Shown: piece after piece, positions 18,690 to 28,206 of the stretch | Numbering within the stretch: the stretch's first letter is position 1 | Layout of the letters: every line of letters starts with the position of its first letter | DNA from: Roseiflexus castenholzii DSM 13941 | GTDB lineage: Bacteria > Chloroflexota > Chloroflexia > Chloroflexales > Roseiflexaceae | Assembly: GCF_000017805.1 (NCBI RefSeq) | Contig: NC_009767.1 | Location: forward strand, 1,922,001-1,986,000 | Direction of reading: 5' to 3' | DNA length: 64,000 nt | Notes under the pieces: generated by a model | The model's database searches: none | Told to the model about the DNA's origin: nothing | The model's input: the letters and a program-made list of their open reading frames with translations, nothing else | Translations under genes and position numbers: made by a program

Positions 18690-19115
18690 ATGCCGATCTA
18701 TGAGTATCTCTGCCCACAGTGCAACGGGCGTTTCCAGAAACTGGTGTATGGGTTCCGTGACCCGGAGGGGCTTGCATGCCCGCGCTGCGGCACAACCGAC
18801 GTGCGCCGCGCGATTTCGCGGGTGGCGGTGCTCAAGTCCGAGGAATCGCGCATCGAGGCGCTTGCCGATCCGTCGATGCTCGCCGGTCTCGACGAGAACG
18901 ACCCGCGATCGATCGCGCGATGGGCGAAGAAGTTGGGCAAGGAACTCGGCGAAGAAGCGGGCGACGATTGGGACGAGATGGTGGACGAGATGCTGGAAGA
19001 GGAATTGCAGCGCAAAGACAAAGGCGAAGACGATGGCAGCGACGCGGAGGGCGAGGAGACAGCGCCTGCATCAAAGAAGGGTGTGTCACAACCTGATGAC
19101 CTTGGATGGGCTTGA
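18690..19115 (+). CDS. FmdB-type zinc-ribbon protein
   Basis: A 141-residue protein whose first 45 residues form the FmdB/CxxC_CXXC_SSSS zinc ribbon (MPIYEYLCPQCNGRF, then CPRCG). The rest is acidic and helical. FmdB was named from a methanogen regulator; most members are of unknown function and may bind nucleic acid or protein. It is 2 bp from the Uma2-like gene and probably cotranscribed. Confidence 0.85.
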   Translation: MPIYEYLCPQCNGRFQKLVYGFRDPEGLACPRCGTTDVRRAISRVAVLKSEESRIEALADPSMLAGLDENDPRSIARWAKKLGKELGEEAGDDWDEMVDEMLEEELQRKDKGEDDGSDAEGEETAPASKKGVSQPDDLGWA

Positions 19116-19182
19116 AGAGAACCGCCATGACGATGGTCGCACCGTACAAGTACGGTAGGGCGCCTCATGGTGACAGAGGTTA

Positions 19183-19465
19183 TACCAATGACCTGTGACC
19201 ATCCGGCATGGTCACCCCGAGCAGCGCGAGGGGTCTGGCGTGACCCGCTGAGATTCCTCGCTGCGCTCGGAATGACACGCATGTGGCATCTTCAATCGTG
19301 GTATTCGTGGTCGGGGTTTTCCCGCGTTGTCAAGTCGAACATCCTTCTCCGTCCACGCAGCGCGAGGGGTCTGGCGCGACCCGCTTAGATTCCTCGCTGC
19401 GCTCGGAATGACAAGTCGCTGCGCTCGGAATGACACGCATGTGGCATCTTCAATCGTCATTGGTA
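19183..19465 (+). mobile_element. MITE-like element, rearranged double copy B/C
   Basis: A left end TACCAATGAC (19183-19192, preceded by TTA) and a right end GTCATTGGTA (19456-19465) enclose two partial copies. The first lacks about 24 bp of the interior and its right end; the second lacks its left end. A block starting ATTCGTGGTCGGGG recurs at about 19304-19357 and 19464-19518, showing that the pair arose by a segmental duplication. Confidence 0.6.
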
Positions 19466-19955
19466 TTCGTGGTCGGGGTTTTCCCGCGTTGTCAAGTCGA
19501 ACATCCTTCTCCGTCCACCTTCCCCGGTGGGGAGGTTTCAGGGTGGACAGCGCGCATGCGCCTAGCGGGCATGCATGGCGTTGGGATGCGCCGTTTTACC
19601 CCTGCCCCTCTCCCGCGTGCGGGAGAAGGGAGACCGGCGCTGTGCTCGAGTCCGTCCCCTGGTGGGGGCGCCGGTGTTTGAGCGGGGACTCGGTCCGTCC
19701 TTGAACTGCGGAAGGGGGAAGGGGATGCCCTCGTCCGGCAGGGGAAGGCGCCTGACAAACGCTTCCCGCGAGGGCATTGCTCCCTTTTCGCATCTTCTCC
19801 GATGGGGAAAGGGACACTCTTGCCCGGCGGGAGCAGATCGGTGTGGATGTCTGCAATGGGGTTGCATTGCCTGCGGAAAGGTGACAGGCGACGTCAGGAT
19901 GCCATGTTCCGGGTTGGCTCAACCCGACGGATGTCATTGAAAGCAACAGGAAGTC
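19466..19955. other. Intergenic region with structured repeat
   Basis: No supportable gene. Bases 19571-19625 carry a repeat (GCGTTGGGATGCGCCG core, then CCCCTCTCCCGCG) that recurs inverted at 22661-22712. Several GC-rich inverted repeats of the CTCCCGCG/CGGGAG type occur here. Confidence 0.5.
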
Positions 19956-20552
19956 GTGCGTTTTCGTGAACACATTCTGGCGGCTGCGGCGACCGGTCTG
20001 GCGCTCTACCCGCGCTCACCATTCCGCGCGGCGCTGACGATCCTTGGTGGCGTGGCGCTGGATATCGATCATTTCGTGCTCTACGCGCTGCGCAGCGGCG
20101 ACTGGAACCCCGTCGGCGCGTTGCGCTACGACCGGCGGCGGCATCGTCCGCCGCGCCGGGGTGACACACAACCGCGATACGGGTCACTTCGCTCGATTGC
20201 GCACGAGCCGCAGGTTACAGTACCGCTGGTCTGGATCACGGCGATCCTCTGGTCGCCGCTGCGCCCGTTTGCCGCCGGGCTGACGGTGCATCTGGCGCTT
20301 GATCTGCACCTGCCGCACTATAACTGGCGCGTCTATCGCCGAGCGCGGGGCCGGTGCGAACGCTGTGGTGTCGCCGGTGTTCCACTCGAAGTCTACTATC
20401 TGGTCGATCCTCGTCGCGGCGGCAAACGCTGGTCGGCGCAGAACTGCGTGCTGTGGTGCGGAGAATGCGCGCGTGAGGCGAGAGACAGGAGGGAAAGAAT
20501 ATCCACGCCTCTTGGGTCTTTGCCTGGAGTCGACGGGTGTGATGCAACCTGA
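19956..20552 (+). CDS. Putative membrane metal-dependent hydrolase with C-terminal zinc motif
   Basis: A 198-residue protein starting at GTG behind AGGAAG. Hydrophobic segments carry LDIDHF (about 35-40), a mid-protein His and HLALDLHLPH, the spaced His/Asp pattern of the YbcI/DUF457-like membrane hydrolases. A C-terminal CERCG and CVLWCGEC pair resembles a zinc knuckle or HNH-type support. The tail after about residue 180 is likely disordered. Function is inferred only from these motifs. Confidence 0.55.
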   Translation: MRFREHILAAAATGLALYPRSPFRAALTILGGVALDIDHFVLYALRSGDWNPVGALRYDRRRHRPPRRGDTQPRYGSLRSIAHEPQVTVPLVWITAILWSPLRPFAAGLTVHLALDLHLPHYNWRVYRRARGRCERCGVAGVPLEVYYLVDPRRGGKRWSAQNCVLWCGECAREARDRRERISTPLGSLPGVDGCDAT

Positions 20553-20619
20553 CCGGTGGAAGAATCGCCAGCGCTGGCAGGCGTCCAGATAGACCTTCCA
20601 GGTTTTGAAGGGAAGAATC

Positions 20620-20958
20620 GTGAAACCTCCCGACAACCTTACCTGCCGCGACGCAATCCGCGGCATGCCGCTGGCGTTCAACGCGCGCGCGGCGCGCGGA
20701 CTGCGCGCTGTCATTCAGTTTCGCATCACCGGCGCCGAACCGGGGGACTACTACCTGCGCATCGCTGATGGTGAGTGTCTATTCCACGAAGGCGTCTTTC
20801 CCACACCCGATGTCAGCATTCATGCTCGCTCAGACATATGGCTGGCAATTGCCCACGGGAAACTGGATGGGACGCTGGCATACCTGATGCGGCGGTATCG
20901 CGTCGAAGGCGACGCCCTGCTCCTGATGCGCCTGAAATCGCTCTTTTCGAGTGACTGA
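20620..20958 (+). CDS. SCP2-type sterol-carrier domain protein
   Basis: A 112-residue protein with the SCP2-like pattern: VIQFRITGAEPGDYYLRIADGEC, then a pair of strands and WLAIAHGKLDGTLAYLMRRYRVEGD, ending in LLMRLKSLF. Single-domain SCP2 proteins bind hydrophobic ligands. GTG 20620 has an AAGGGAAG site; TTG 20605 is an alternative. It converges on the CBS-ACT gene with a 10-bp gap. Confidence 0.75.
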   Translation: MKPPDNLTCRDAIRGMPLAFNARAARGLRAVIQFRITGAEPGDYYLRIADGECLFHEGVFPTPDVSIHARSDIWLAIAHGKLDGTLAYLMRRYRVEGDALLLMRLKSLFSSD

Positions 20959-20968
20959 CCGACCCGAA

Positions 20969-21607
20969 TCATACCTCCCGAATATCAAAAACCTGCTTGA
21001 CGACCGGCGCAATCGTCGCTTTCACCTGATCGAGGGTTAATCCGCTGATCTTGAAGGTGATCAGACGCGCACCGTCTTCTTTGTCGAACTGACCGAACGA
21101 AATGAAGTTGCCGTTCGCCTGGAAAACGGCCGTGCTCAAGCGAGCCAGCATGCCGGGACGGTCATCGAGCAACGCCGTCACCCGCACGCCATGCTCGCGC
21201 ACACTCATCAGTTCGAGCAGGATTTTGAACAGATCGGTTTCGGTGATGATGCCGACAACGTCATGCCCGCGCATCACCGGCAACCCGCCGACGCGCTTGT
21301 CCGCCATAATGCGCGCTGCTTCCTCAATGGGGGTATCCTCGGCGACGGTAATCACCTCGTGGGTCATGACCTCATCGACCGTCAGTTTGCTCAACAAATA
21401 GTTCAATTCCCATACACTCAGCGACGTGATCGGCGATGGCGACGCAAAAAGCAGGTCGCGCTCGGCGACGATGCCAACCAACCGGTGATGGTCGATCACC
21501 GGGGCGCGCCGGATGCGCTTTTCCCGGAACAGCATTAAGGCGTCTGACACAGTGGTTTTGGGCGCCACGGTAATGACCGGAGCGGACATGCGTTCACCGA
21601 CAAGCAT
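20969..21607 (-). CDS. CBS-CBS-ACT domain protein (AcuB-like)
   Basis: A 212-residue regulatory protein with two CBS domains (about 1-60 and 75-135), which usually bind adenosine ligands, and a C-terminal ACT-like domain (about 140-210; VRVTALLDDRPGMLARLSTAV). The order matches AcuB-like proteins. No catalytic domain is attached and no partner is adjacent, so the target is unknown. Confidence 0.85.
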   Translation of the reverse strand: MLVGERMSAPVITVAPKTTVSDALMLFREKRIRRAPVIDHHRLVGIVAERDLLFASPSPITSLSVWELNYLLSKLTVDEVMTHEVITVAEDTPIEEAARIMADKRVGGLPVMRGHDVVGIITETDLFKILLELMSVREHGVRVTALLDDRPGMLARLSTAVFQANGNFISFGQFDKEDGARLITFKISGLTLDQVKATIAPVVKQVFDIREV

Positions 21608-21691
21608 AGGAGTGCTCCTGTTTCTTCAGATCATAATCTGTGATTGTCAATCACAATGCGCACGCACAAGCGTGTTTGCACAACGGCGGAT

Positions 21692-22426
21692 TTATGACCC
21701 GTCCTGATGCTCGCGCGCCAACCGCATAACCCGAAACGCTTCGGCATATGCCAGTCCTGCGGCTTTGCCGGTCTCCGCCGCCCAATCGCGCAGCCATTGA
21801 CCGTCGCCGACCTGGACCTGACTGGCGTGGCAGCGCAAGGCTTCGATTTTGCGCTCGATCGTCATGGATATGTCCACATATGTTGTATACAATCCCGCTT
21901 GATCGGAGGTGATGTACAGTTCTTTGACCTGGTGCGGCTCAAGTCCTTCGGCGAGCAGTTCCGGGAAGATCGGGCGCGTCGGTGCGCTGGGGAAGACGGC
22001 GGCGACAGCGGCTTCGGCGGCGGCGCGGTGATCGGCATGGTTGACGTACTCATCGCCATAGAAGAACGCGGTCGGATCGCCGCAGACGACGCGGTCCGGC
22101 TTCAGGCGGCGGATCAGGCGCGTCAACTCACGGCGCAGTTCGAGCGTCGGTTCGAGCACGCCGTCCTTGTAACCAAGAAAGAACACATCGCGCACGCCGA
22201 GCACGCGGGCAGCGGCGCGTTGTTCTTCTTCACGAATGCGCACCAATGCGCGCAAGTCCTGGTGCGGGTCATTGCTGCCGGCGGAACCGTCGGTCACGAT
22301 ACAGTAGTAGACCTCGTGCCCTTCGTCCGCCCAACGCGCGGCGCTGCCGCCCATGCTGAATTCCGGGTCGTCCGGGTGGGCAAAAATGCCCAGGATTCGC
22401 AGCGGAGAGAATGGTGTGTCGCTCAT
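21692..22426 (-). CDS. PIG-L family (LmbE-like) deacetylase
   Basis: A 244-residue zinc hydrolase of the PIG-L/LmbE family, which removes acetyl groups from GlcNAc-type substrates such as bacillithiol or mycothiol precursors and glycolipids. The metal motif AHPDD (16-20) and the distal NHADHRA are intact. Strand and spacing give no operon partner. The substrate cannot be named. Confidence 0.88.
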   Translation of the reverse strand: MSDTPFSPLRILGIFAHPDDPEFSMGGSAARWADEGHEVYYCIVTDGSAGSNDPHQDLRALVRIREEEQRAAARVLGVRDVFFLGYKDGVLEPTLELRRELTRLIRRLKPDRVVCGDPTAFFYGDEYVNHADHRAAAEAAVAAVFPSAPTRPIFPELLAEGLEPHQVKELYITSDQAGLYTTYVDISMTIERKIEALRCHASQVQVGDGQWLRDWAAETGKAAGLAYAEAFRVMRLAREHQDGS

Positions 22427-23008
22427 GGTCTTTTCTCGTGCTGAATGGCATCATTTGAGCATAGAACGCAGTGTACCGCAACTCGGATGGGTTGTCGAGG
22501 GTGTGGGCAGGTGAGTCCGTAATCTGCTGCATTGCTCGAGGCTGAATCATCGAGGAGAACGCACGGCAGGCGCGCCCTGCGCGGATGCGTGCGCCAATCC
22601 CGCCGCCCTACGCCAGTTTAAGGGGGAGATAGAACATCCGCGCGAACACCGGCACAGTAGGCGCGCGGGAGAGGGGCGAGGGTAAAACGGCGCATCCCAA
22701 CGCGATGCAAGCCCACTATGATTATGCGTGCTGCCCGCCCTTGAACCTACACTTGCGGAGCTTGGTTCACTCAGTGCGGGCATTCATTCCCGCGCGGCGG
22801 ACGCGCCTTGCGCGGATGCGCGCGCCCATTCCGGTTAGCCCCGCGCGGCGGCGCCCGCGTGTCTGCACCGCTGTCGAAGCGTTGCGCGTTCACCTGGTCT
22901 GTGCTATAATCGTCCTCTGCAACTGAAGAACGCTTCTGCTCTCTTGCGTCCGCGCCTCCGCGCATGGTGCGGGTCCGACAAAGAGGGCCAGTGACCAGAG
23001 GAGGATCA
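22427..23008. other. Intergenic region upstream of rpsF
   Basis: About 580 bp without a gene I can support. It holds the inverted copy (22661-22712) of the repeat at 19571. Two related GCGCGGATGCG-centred segments lie near 22578 and 22811. The rpsF promoter is at 22883-22911. Confidence 0.5.
22883..22911 (+). promoter_or_regulatory. Promoter of the rpsF-ssb-rpsR operon
   Basis: A -35 TTGCGC (22883-22888), a 17-bp spacer and an extended -10 TGTGC-TATAAT (22906-22911), about 98 bp ahead of rpsF. Confidence 0.7.
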
Positions 23009-23485
23009 ATGCGCGAGCGTCGTCGTGACTACGAACTGTTATTCATTATCCCCCCAATACGAATTGGCGATGAGGAGATTCACAACGCCATCGAGCGAGT
23101 CTCCCAGGCGATCACCAATCTTGGTGGCGTTATGACAGCCATCAATCACGCGCCACCCTGGGGGCGGCGGAAATTTGCCTACCCGATCCGCGCCTATGTC
23201 GAAGGCGAAGCGAGCCGTCGGGTGTTCACCGAAGGGTATTATGTGCTGATGAACTTTCAGATGGCGACGGATCGCGTCGCTGAACTCGAACGCCTGCTCA
23301 AACTCAACGACTCGGTGCTGCGCTATCTGCTGACGCTGGTCGAGACGCGCGGCGCGGCGCGTTCTACGGTCGCACCGGTCGAGTCGTTCGATGGTGCAGA
23401 GCCTGAGGATGAAGACTTCGAGGAGGATGAAGAAGAACTGGACGTGGAGGACGTCGAAGCAGGCGACGAGGACGATGAAGACTGA
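23009..23485 (+). CDS. rpsF: Ribosomal protein S6
   Basis: 30S subunit protein that pairs with S18 on the platform. 158 residues; the first 95 or so are the S6 fold (RDYELLFIIPP, AYPIRAYVEGEASRRVFTEGYYVLMNF). ATG 23009 follows AGAGGAGG. The C-terminal 50 residues form a very acidic tail (EDEDFEEDEEELDVEDVEAG), longer than the usual short S6 tail. Gene order rpsF-ssb-rpsR is the classic one. Confidence 0.95.
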   Translation: MRERRRDYELLFIIPPIRIGDEEIHNAIERVSQAITNLGGVMTAINHAPPWGRRKFAYPIRAYVEGEASRRVFTEGYYVLMNFQMATDRVAELERLLKLNDSVLRYLLTLVETRGAARSTVAPVESFDGAEPEDEDFEEDEEELDVEDVEAGDEDDED

Positions 23486-23523
23486 TAGGCGCTGGTTCGT
23501 TATGAAGGGGAGAGGAACGAACA

Positions 23524-23982
23524 ATGGCGAAGGATCTGAATAAGGTGATGATCATTGGGCGTCTCGGCAAGGATCCAGAGATGCGTCATACGCCTGGCGG
23601 CAGTCCTGTCACGACGTTTAGCGTTGCCACCGGACGGCAATGGAAGGATGGCAGCGGTGAATTGCATGAGGAAACGGAGTGGTTCAACGTGGTGACGTGG
23701 AACAAACTGGCTGAAATCTGCTATGAGCACCTGCGTAAATCCAGTCGCGTCTACATCGAAGGGCGTCTCCAGACTCGCCATTGGGAAGATCAGAATGGTG
23801 TGACGCACTACCGCACCGAGGTGGTGGCGAGCGATATGATTATGCTCGACAGCCGAGTTCCGCGAGAACCATCACACTACAGCGATGAACCGCCCTATCA
23901 TCAGCCTGATCATCGCTCCCCTGCTCGTGGGCAACAGGCGAAGGACGATTTTGTCATTGGCGATGAGGATATTCCGTTCTAG
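23524..23982 (+). CDS. ssb: Single-stranded DNA-binding protein
   Basis: A 152-residue SSB. The OB fold spans about 1-110 (LNKVMIIGRLGKDPEMRHTPGG, WFNVVTWNKLAE, RVYIEGRLQTRHWED). A Pro/His/Arg-rich linker leads to the acidic tip DEDIPF, which recruits repair and replication partners. It lies between rpsF and rpsR. Confidence 0.96.
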   Translation: MAKDLNKVMIIGRLGKDPEMRHTPGGSPVTTFSVATGRQWKDGSGELHEETEWFNVVTWNKLAEICYEHLRKSSRVYIEGRLQTRHWEDQNGVTHYRTEVVASDMIMLDSRVPREPSHYSDEPPYHQPDHRSPARGQQAKDDFVIGDEDIPF

Positions 23983-24002
23983 CGACTCAGGTGAGGTTTC
24001 TT

Positions 24003-24275
24003 GTGACTGACGATCAGACCCGTCGTAGCGCTGGCGCATCACGCCGTCGCTTTGGCGCCCGGCGCAAAGTTTGCGCATTCTGCGCCGATAAGATTCGCGT
24101 CGTGGATTATAAAGATGTGAAGCGGCTGCAACGCTGCATGTCCGAACGCGGCAAGATTCTGCCGCGTCGCCGTACTGGTGTGTGCGCGCGCCATCAGCGT
24201 TCGCTCACAGTAGCGATCAAGCGGGCGCGCCATATGGCGCTGCTGCCGTTTGTTGCAGCGCATATGCATTCGTAA
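24003..24275 (+). CDS. rpsR: Ribosomal protein S18
   Basis: A 90-residue 30S protein binding S6. It has KVCAFCADK plus two further cysteines (QRCMS, GVCARHQR), the zinc-type S18 arrangement, and the conserved tail LTVAIKRARHMALLPF. I chose GTG 24003, which has GGTGAGG 6 bp upstream, over GTG 23991. Confidence 0.93.
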   Translation: MTDDQTRRSAGASRRRFGARRKVCAFCADKIRVVDYKDVKRLQRCMSERGKILPRRRTGVCARHQRSLTVAIKRARHMALLPFVAAHMHS

Positions 24276-24385
24276 GCCATCGTGAGTCTACTCCTCGCAG
24301 AACCGCCCGGTTCGTTCGCCTGTGTTGCATCAGCTCGCAGGGTGTATGAACCGTGGCGGCTCTTGTGTGCAAGATTTGTCTTCAT

Positions 24386-25906
24386 ATGACGTCTAATCAA
24401 CGCAAACCGCAACCGCCGCGCTCGACCGGCGCGCGCGCTCCGGCGCCTCCACGCCGCCATCTGCGTCGCAGTGAGATTGAACGTCGCCGACAGCGCGCGA
24501 TTGTGATTGGTACAGTGGTGGTTGTGGCGCTGGCGTTGATCGCCATCACTGCGGGACTGGTCTACGAACGGCTCTGGCTGCCGGGTCGTCCGGTGGCGCA
24601 GGTCGGCGATGTGACGCTGACCCGCGGCGATTATGAGGCGGAGCGTCGTGGCGAAGCGGCGCGCTCGATTGCGCAGAGTCTCTATCTGGCAACCTTCGGT
24701 TCGCAGTTTGCGCAACAGTTCCTCGATCAGATTCCGCAGATCGATGCTCAGGCTGTCGCTGCGCGTGATGAACCGGTGGACGACGCTCTGGTGCAGCAAT
24801 GGATCGATCTGCAACTGATCCGACAGGGTGCGCAGACCGGATTTGCGATTCAGGTGACCGATGGTGAGGTGGCACAGGAGTTCATCAATCTGTATGGCGC
24901 TGAATTTGCGCCGCCGGTCGATGCGGTGACGCCGACTGCTGTTCTGCCGCCGACCTTGCCGCCAACCAGCCAGTCGGAACCAACTATCGGACCAGGAACG
25001 CCATCGCCGACCCCCGCTGGTCCGACAGCGACGCCAACGCCGTCGCCGACGCCGGAACCGACTCAGACGCCGTCGCCAACACCGCTGCCGGACGAAGCCC
25101 TGGCTCGCCAACAGGTGGCATTGCAGCGCCTGTACGATGAGTATGTCAATGAGATGCGGCGCGTCGATCCCCAGCGTCGCATTCATCTGACAATCGACGA
25201 TTTTCGGCGTGGTCTGTATGCCCAGTTTTTGCGCCAGGTTCTGACGAGTAAGGTGCAGGAGCAACTGGTGCCGGATGCGACGTTTACGCCAACCACCGAT
25301 CCGAGCAGCATTGAGGTGCGCCATATCCTGCTCAAAGTGACGGTTCCGCTCACGGCGACGGAAGAAGAGCGTGAACGGGCGTTTGCTGCGCGCCGTGCTG
25401 AAGCCGAGGCGCTGCTGGCAGATGCGCGGGCGGCTGCCGATTTCGCGGAGTTGGCGCGTGAACGCTCTGAGGATTTCAATACGAAGGAGACCGGCGGGAC
25501 GCTGCCGTTGTTCGACAAAGATGGCAAGACCACCGATGGACGGCAGATCGATCCGGCAATCGTTCAGGCAATCGCCAATGCAGCCGAGAACGACATCGTC
25601 GGTCCAGTGCGCACCTCGTTTGGCTGGCACATTGTGCAACTGGTGCGTCGCACGGTCGATACACGCGAGGTGCAGCTCAATAAGGCGCGAGCTGAGGCGT
25701 TCGAGCGCTGGCTCGAAGAACAGCGCGCGGCAATCAATATTCAGCGCTTCCCAACGCTCGTGCCAACTCCGTCGCCGCTGCCGACCGGGACGCCCGCTCC
25801 GCTGCCAACGGTGGAATTGGGAGGCGAACCAACGCCAACGCCGTTGCCGACGCCAACTGAAACCGGCGTCCCTCAAGGAACGCCTGAGATAACGCCGACG
25901 CCGTAA
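24386..25906 (+). CDS. Membrane-anchored parvulin-type peptidyl-prolyl isomerase
   Basis: A 506-residue extracytoplasmic foldase of the PrsA/SurA kind. A short basic N-terminus precedes one membrane helix (about 34-57). A SurA-N-like helical region follows (about 65-180), then a Pro/Thr/Ser linker (about 190-245), more helices, and the rotamase domain (about 300-425, EVRHILLKV to FGWHIVQLV). The last 55 residues are again Pro/Thr-rich. The start is uncertain: ATG 24386 or GTG 24353. It sits after the rpsR operon, with a tandem repeat array right after its stop. Confidence 0.85.
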   Translation: MTSNQRKPQPPRSTGARAPAPPRRHLRRSEIERRRQRAIVIGTVVVVALALIAITAGLVYERLWLPGRPVAQVGDVTLTRGDYEAERRGEAARSIAQSLYLATFGSQFAQQFLDQIPQIDAQAVAARDEPVDDALVQQWIDLQLIRQGAQTGFAIQVTDGEVAQEFINLYGAEFAPPVDAVTPTAVLPPTLPPTSQSEPTIGPGTPSPTPAGPTATPTPSPTPEPTQTPSPTPLPDEALARQQVALQRLYDEYVNEMRRVDPQRRIHLTIDDFRRGLYAQFLRQVLTSKVQEQLVPDATFTPTTDPSSIEVRHILLKVTVPLTATEEERERAFAARRAEAEALLADARAAADFAELARERSEDFNTKETGGTLPLFDKDGKTTDGRQIDPAIVQAIANAAENDIVGPVRTSFGWHIVQLVRRTVDTREVQLNKARAEAFERWLEEQRAAINIQRFPTLVPTPSPLPTGTPAPLPTVELGGEPTPTPLPTPTETGVPQGTPEITPTP

Positions 25907-25944
25907 ATGTGAGGTGAGAGGCGAGAGGTGAGAGGCGAGAGGTG

Positions 25945-27016
25945 AGAGGCGAGCGGCGAGCGGGGTCCGGCAATGGCGTCGCGCGCGATGTATCTCGCAT
26001 TTGTGGAGAGACGAGGCGAGCGGCGAGCGGGGTCCGGCAATGGCGTCGCGCGCGATGTATCTCGCATTTGTGGAGAGACGAGGCGAGCGGCGAGCAGGGT
26101 CCGGCAATGGCGTCGCGCGCGATGTATCTCGCATTTGTGGAGAGGCGAGGGTGAGCGGCGAGCGGGGTCCGGCAATGGCGTCGCGCGCGATGTATCTCGC
26201 ATTTGTGGAGAGGCGAGGGTGAGCGGCGAGCGGGGTCCGGCAATGGCGTCGCGCGCGATGTATCTCGCATTTGTGGAGAGGCGAGGGTGAGAGAGTGAGC
26301 GGCGAGCAGGGTCCGGCAATGGCGTCGCGCGCGATGTATCTCGCATTTGTGGAGAGACGAGGGTGAGAGAGTGAGCGGCGAGCAGGGTCCGGCAATGGCG
26401 TCGCGCGAGATTTATCTCGCATTTGTGGAGAGACGAGGCGAGCGGCGAGCGGGGTCCGGCAATGGCGTCGCGCGCGATGTATCTCGCATTTGTGGAGAGG
26501 TGAGAGGCGAGAGGGGTGAGGCGCGAGGCGTGAGAGGCGAGGGGTCCGGCAATGGCGTCGCGCGCGATGTATCTCGCATTTGTGGCGAGGTGAGAGGCGA
26601 GAGGGGTGAGGCGCGAGGCGTGAGAGGCGAGGGGTCCGGCAATGGCGTCGCGCGCGATGTATCTCGCATTTGTGGCGAGGTGAGAGGCGAGAGGGGTGAG
26701 GCGCGAGGCGTGAGAGGCGAGGGGTCCGGCAATGGCGTCGCGCGCGATGTATCTCGCATTTGTGGCGAGGTGAGAGGCGAGAGGGGTGAGGCGCGAGGCG
26801 TGAGAGGCGAGGGGTCCGGCAATGGCGTCGCGCGCGATGTATCTCGCATTTGTGGAGAGACGAGGGTGAGAGGGTGAGCGGCGAGCGGGGTCCGGCAATG
26901 GCGTCGCGCGCGATGTATCTCGCATTTGTGGAGAGGCGAGGGTGAGAGAGTGAGCGGCGAGCAGGGTCCGGCAATGGCGTAGCGCGAGATTTATCTCGCA
27001 TTTGTGGAGAGGCGAG
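25945..27016 (+). repeat. 14-copy tandem repeat array (VNTR)
   Basis: The core, starting GGTCCGGCAATGGCGTCGCG and ending in CTCGCATTTGTGG, occurs 14 times at about 25964, 26031, 26098, 26165, 26233, 26310, 26385, 26452, 26542, 26632, 26722, 26812, 26888 and 26967. Between cores lie variable GAGGCGAGAG/GGTGAG-type fillers, so periods are 67-90 bp; copies 9-12 are near-identical 90-bp units. Copies 7 and 14 contain the perfect hairpin GCGAGAT-TT-ATCTCGC (26405-26420, 26984-26999). A long minus-strand frame through it is an artefact. Confidence 0.9.
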
Positions 27017-27237
27017 GGGTGAGAGACGAAAGGTAGAAAGGAGCGTAGGGTTAAGCGGTTCGCTCGCCCGTTCTCGTGGGAAGGTCGAAGACATCCTCGA
27101 CCTTTGAAGTCTGCTCCACACGCATCGCTATGCTGGCGGTCATTGCTGGCGGAAAGACTCGCTTCCTCTGGGTATGCTTCGCCGTGACCTCAAATGTCTG
27201 CTCCAGAGGCAAAAGGCGAGGCGCAAGACATGCAACC

Positions 27238-28149
27238 ATGAGACATTGGAAACCACGATCTGCCCACGGGCGATGGATGGCGCTTGGTCTGTTGATTCTT
27301 GCGCTTGGCGGCGTTACTCTGGCGGTTGTGGATCTGATACGTCGCCTGAGCGGCAGCCCCGAAACATGGCAGATCGATATTGGCGCATTGGGTTGGCTGC
27401 TGTTGCTTATTGGCAGCCTGCTGGCGGCGCTGTGGTCGGCGCATCGCTTGATGTCCGCCCTGACGCTCACCTACGATATCGACCGCAACGGATTGTATAT
27501 CCGCTGGGCGGGCAATCAAGTGATTATTCCTCTGGATAGGATTATAACGATCGATGTCGGGGCAGGTCCGGTGTTTTTGCCGTTTGGTCCGTTCCAGCGC
27601 GTAGGCACGTATTGGGGGCGCGCATTTACCGGTGAAGCGCCGCTTTACCTGTACGCAACGCAACCTCCAGGCGAGTGCCTGATTATCTACACCGCAGACG
27701 CCGCCTATGCCCTCTCACCGGAAGACCCGGACGCATTCGTGCAGGACCTCGAACAGCGCCGGAGTCTGGGCGCGACCAAGGTCCTGCAACCGTCGCTCGA
27801 ACACAGCCGGGTGTTTCACTATGCATTCTGGCGCGACAGAACCGTGCTGGCGCTGGTTCTGGCAGCGATGATGATCAATCTGCTGGCGTTTGGGTTGGTC
27901 GCCGTCGCCTATCCGTCGCTGGCGCCGCTGGTGGAGATGCGCTTCGACGCAACCGGTGAACTTGCCGAGTTGCGTCCACGCCATCAGACCCTCTTTCTGC
28001 CCCTTGCGGCGTTTGGTCTGAGTCTGCTCAATACAACAGCTGGTCTGGCACTATACCGGAGTCTGCCGCTTGGTGCGCGTTTGTTGCAGGGCGCCTCGGT
28101 CATTGTGCAACTCCTATTTCTCGTTGCGGTCGTGCAGATACTCTGGTGA
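27238..28149 (+). CDS. Membrane protein with bacterial PH-like domain
   Basis: A 303-residue protein. Two N-terminal membrane helices (about 15-35, 48-70) lead into a PH-like domain of the bPH_5 type (about 78-170; TYDIDRNGLYIRWAGNQVIIPLDRI). Three more hydrophobic helices follow (about 200-230, 255-275, 280-300). The function of such proteins is not known. The start ATG 27238 has no strong ribosome site. The DNA before it (27030-27237) carries a GACCTTTGAAGTC inverted-repeat copy. Confidence 0.7.
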   Translation: MRHWKPRSAHGRWMALGLLILALGGVTLAVVDLIRRLSGSPETWQIDIGALGWLLLLIGSLLAALWSAHRLMSALTLTYDIDRNGLYIRWAGNQVIIPLDRIITIDVGAGPVFLPFGPFQRVGTYWGRAFTGEAPLYLYATQPPGECLIIYTADAAYALSPEDPDAFVQDLEQRRSLGATKVLQPSLEHSRVFHYAFWRDRTVLALVLAAMMINLLAFGLVAVAYPSLAPLVEMRFDATGELAELRPRHQTLFLPLAAFGLSLLNTTAGLALYRSLPLGARLLQGASVIVQLLFLVAVVQILW

Positions 28150-28206
28150 AGCGTGTCGCTTGCACTGCATCAGTGCGTTATACCAATGATCTGTGTCAGT
28201 GCGTTA

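Noticed and set aside
24194..27121. A 975-residue minus-strand open frame
   Set aside because: It is a read-through of the tandem array and of the antisense of the PPIase gene; its protein is a repeated RDTSRATPLPDPARRS-type artefact with no start signal.
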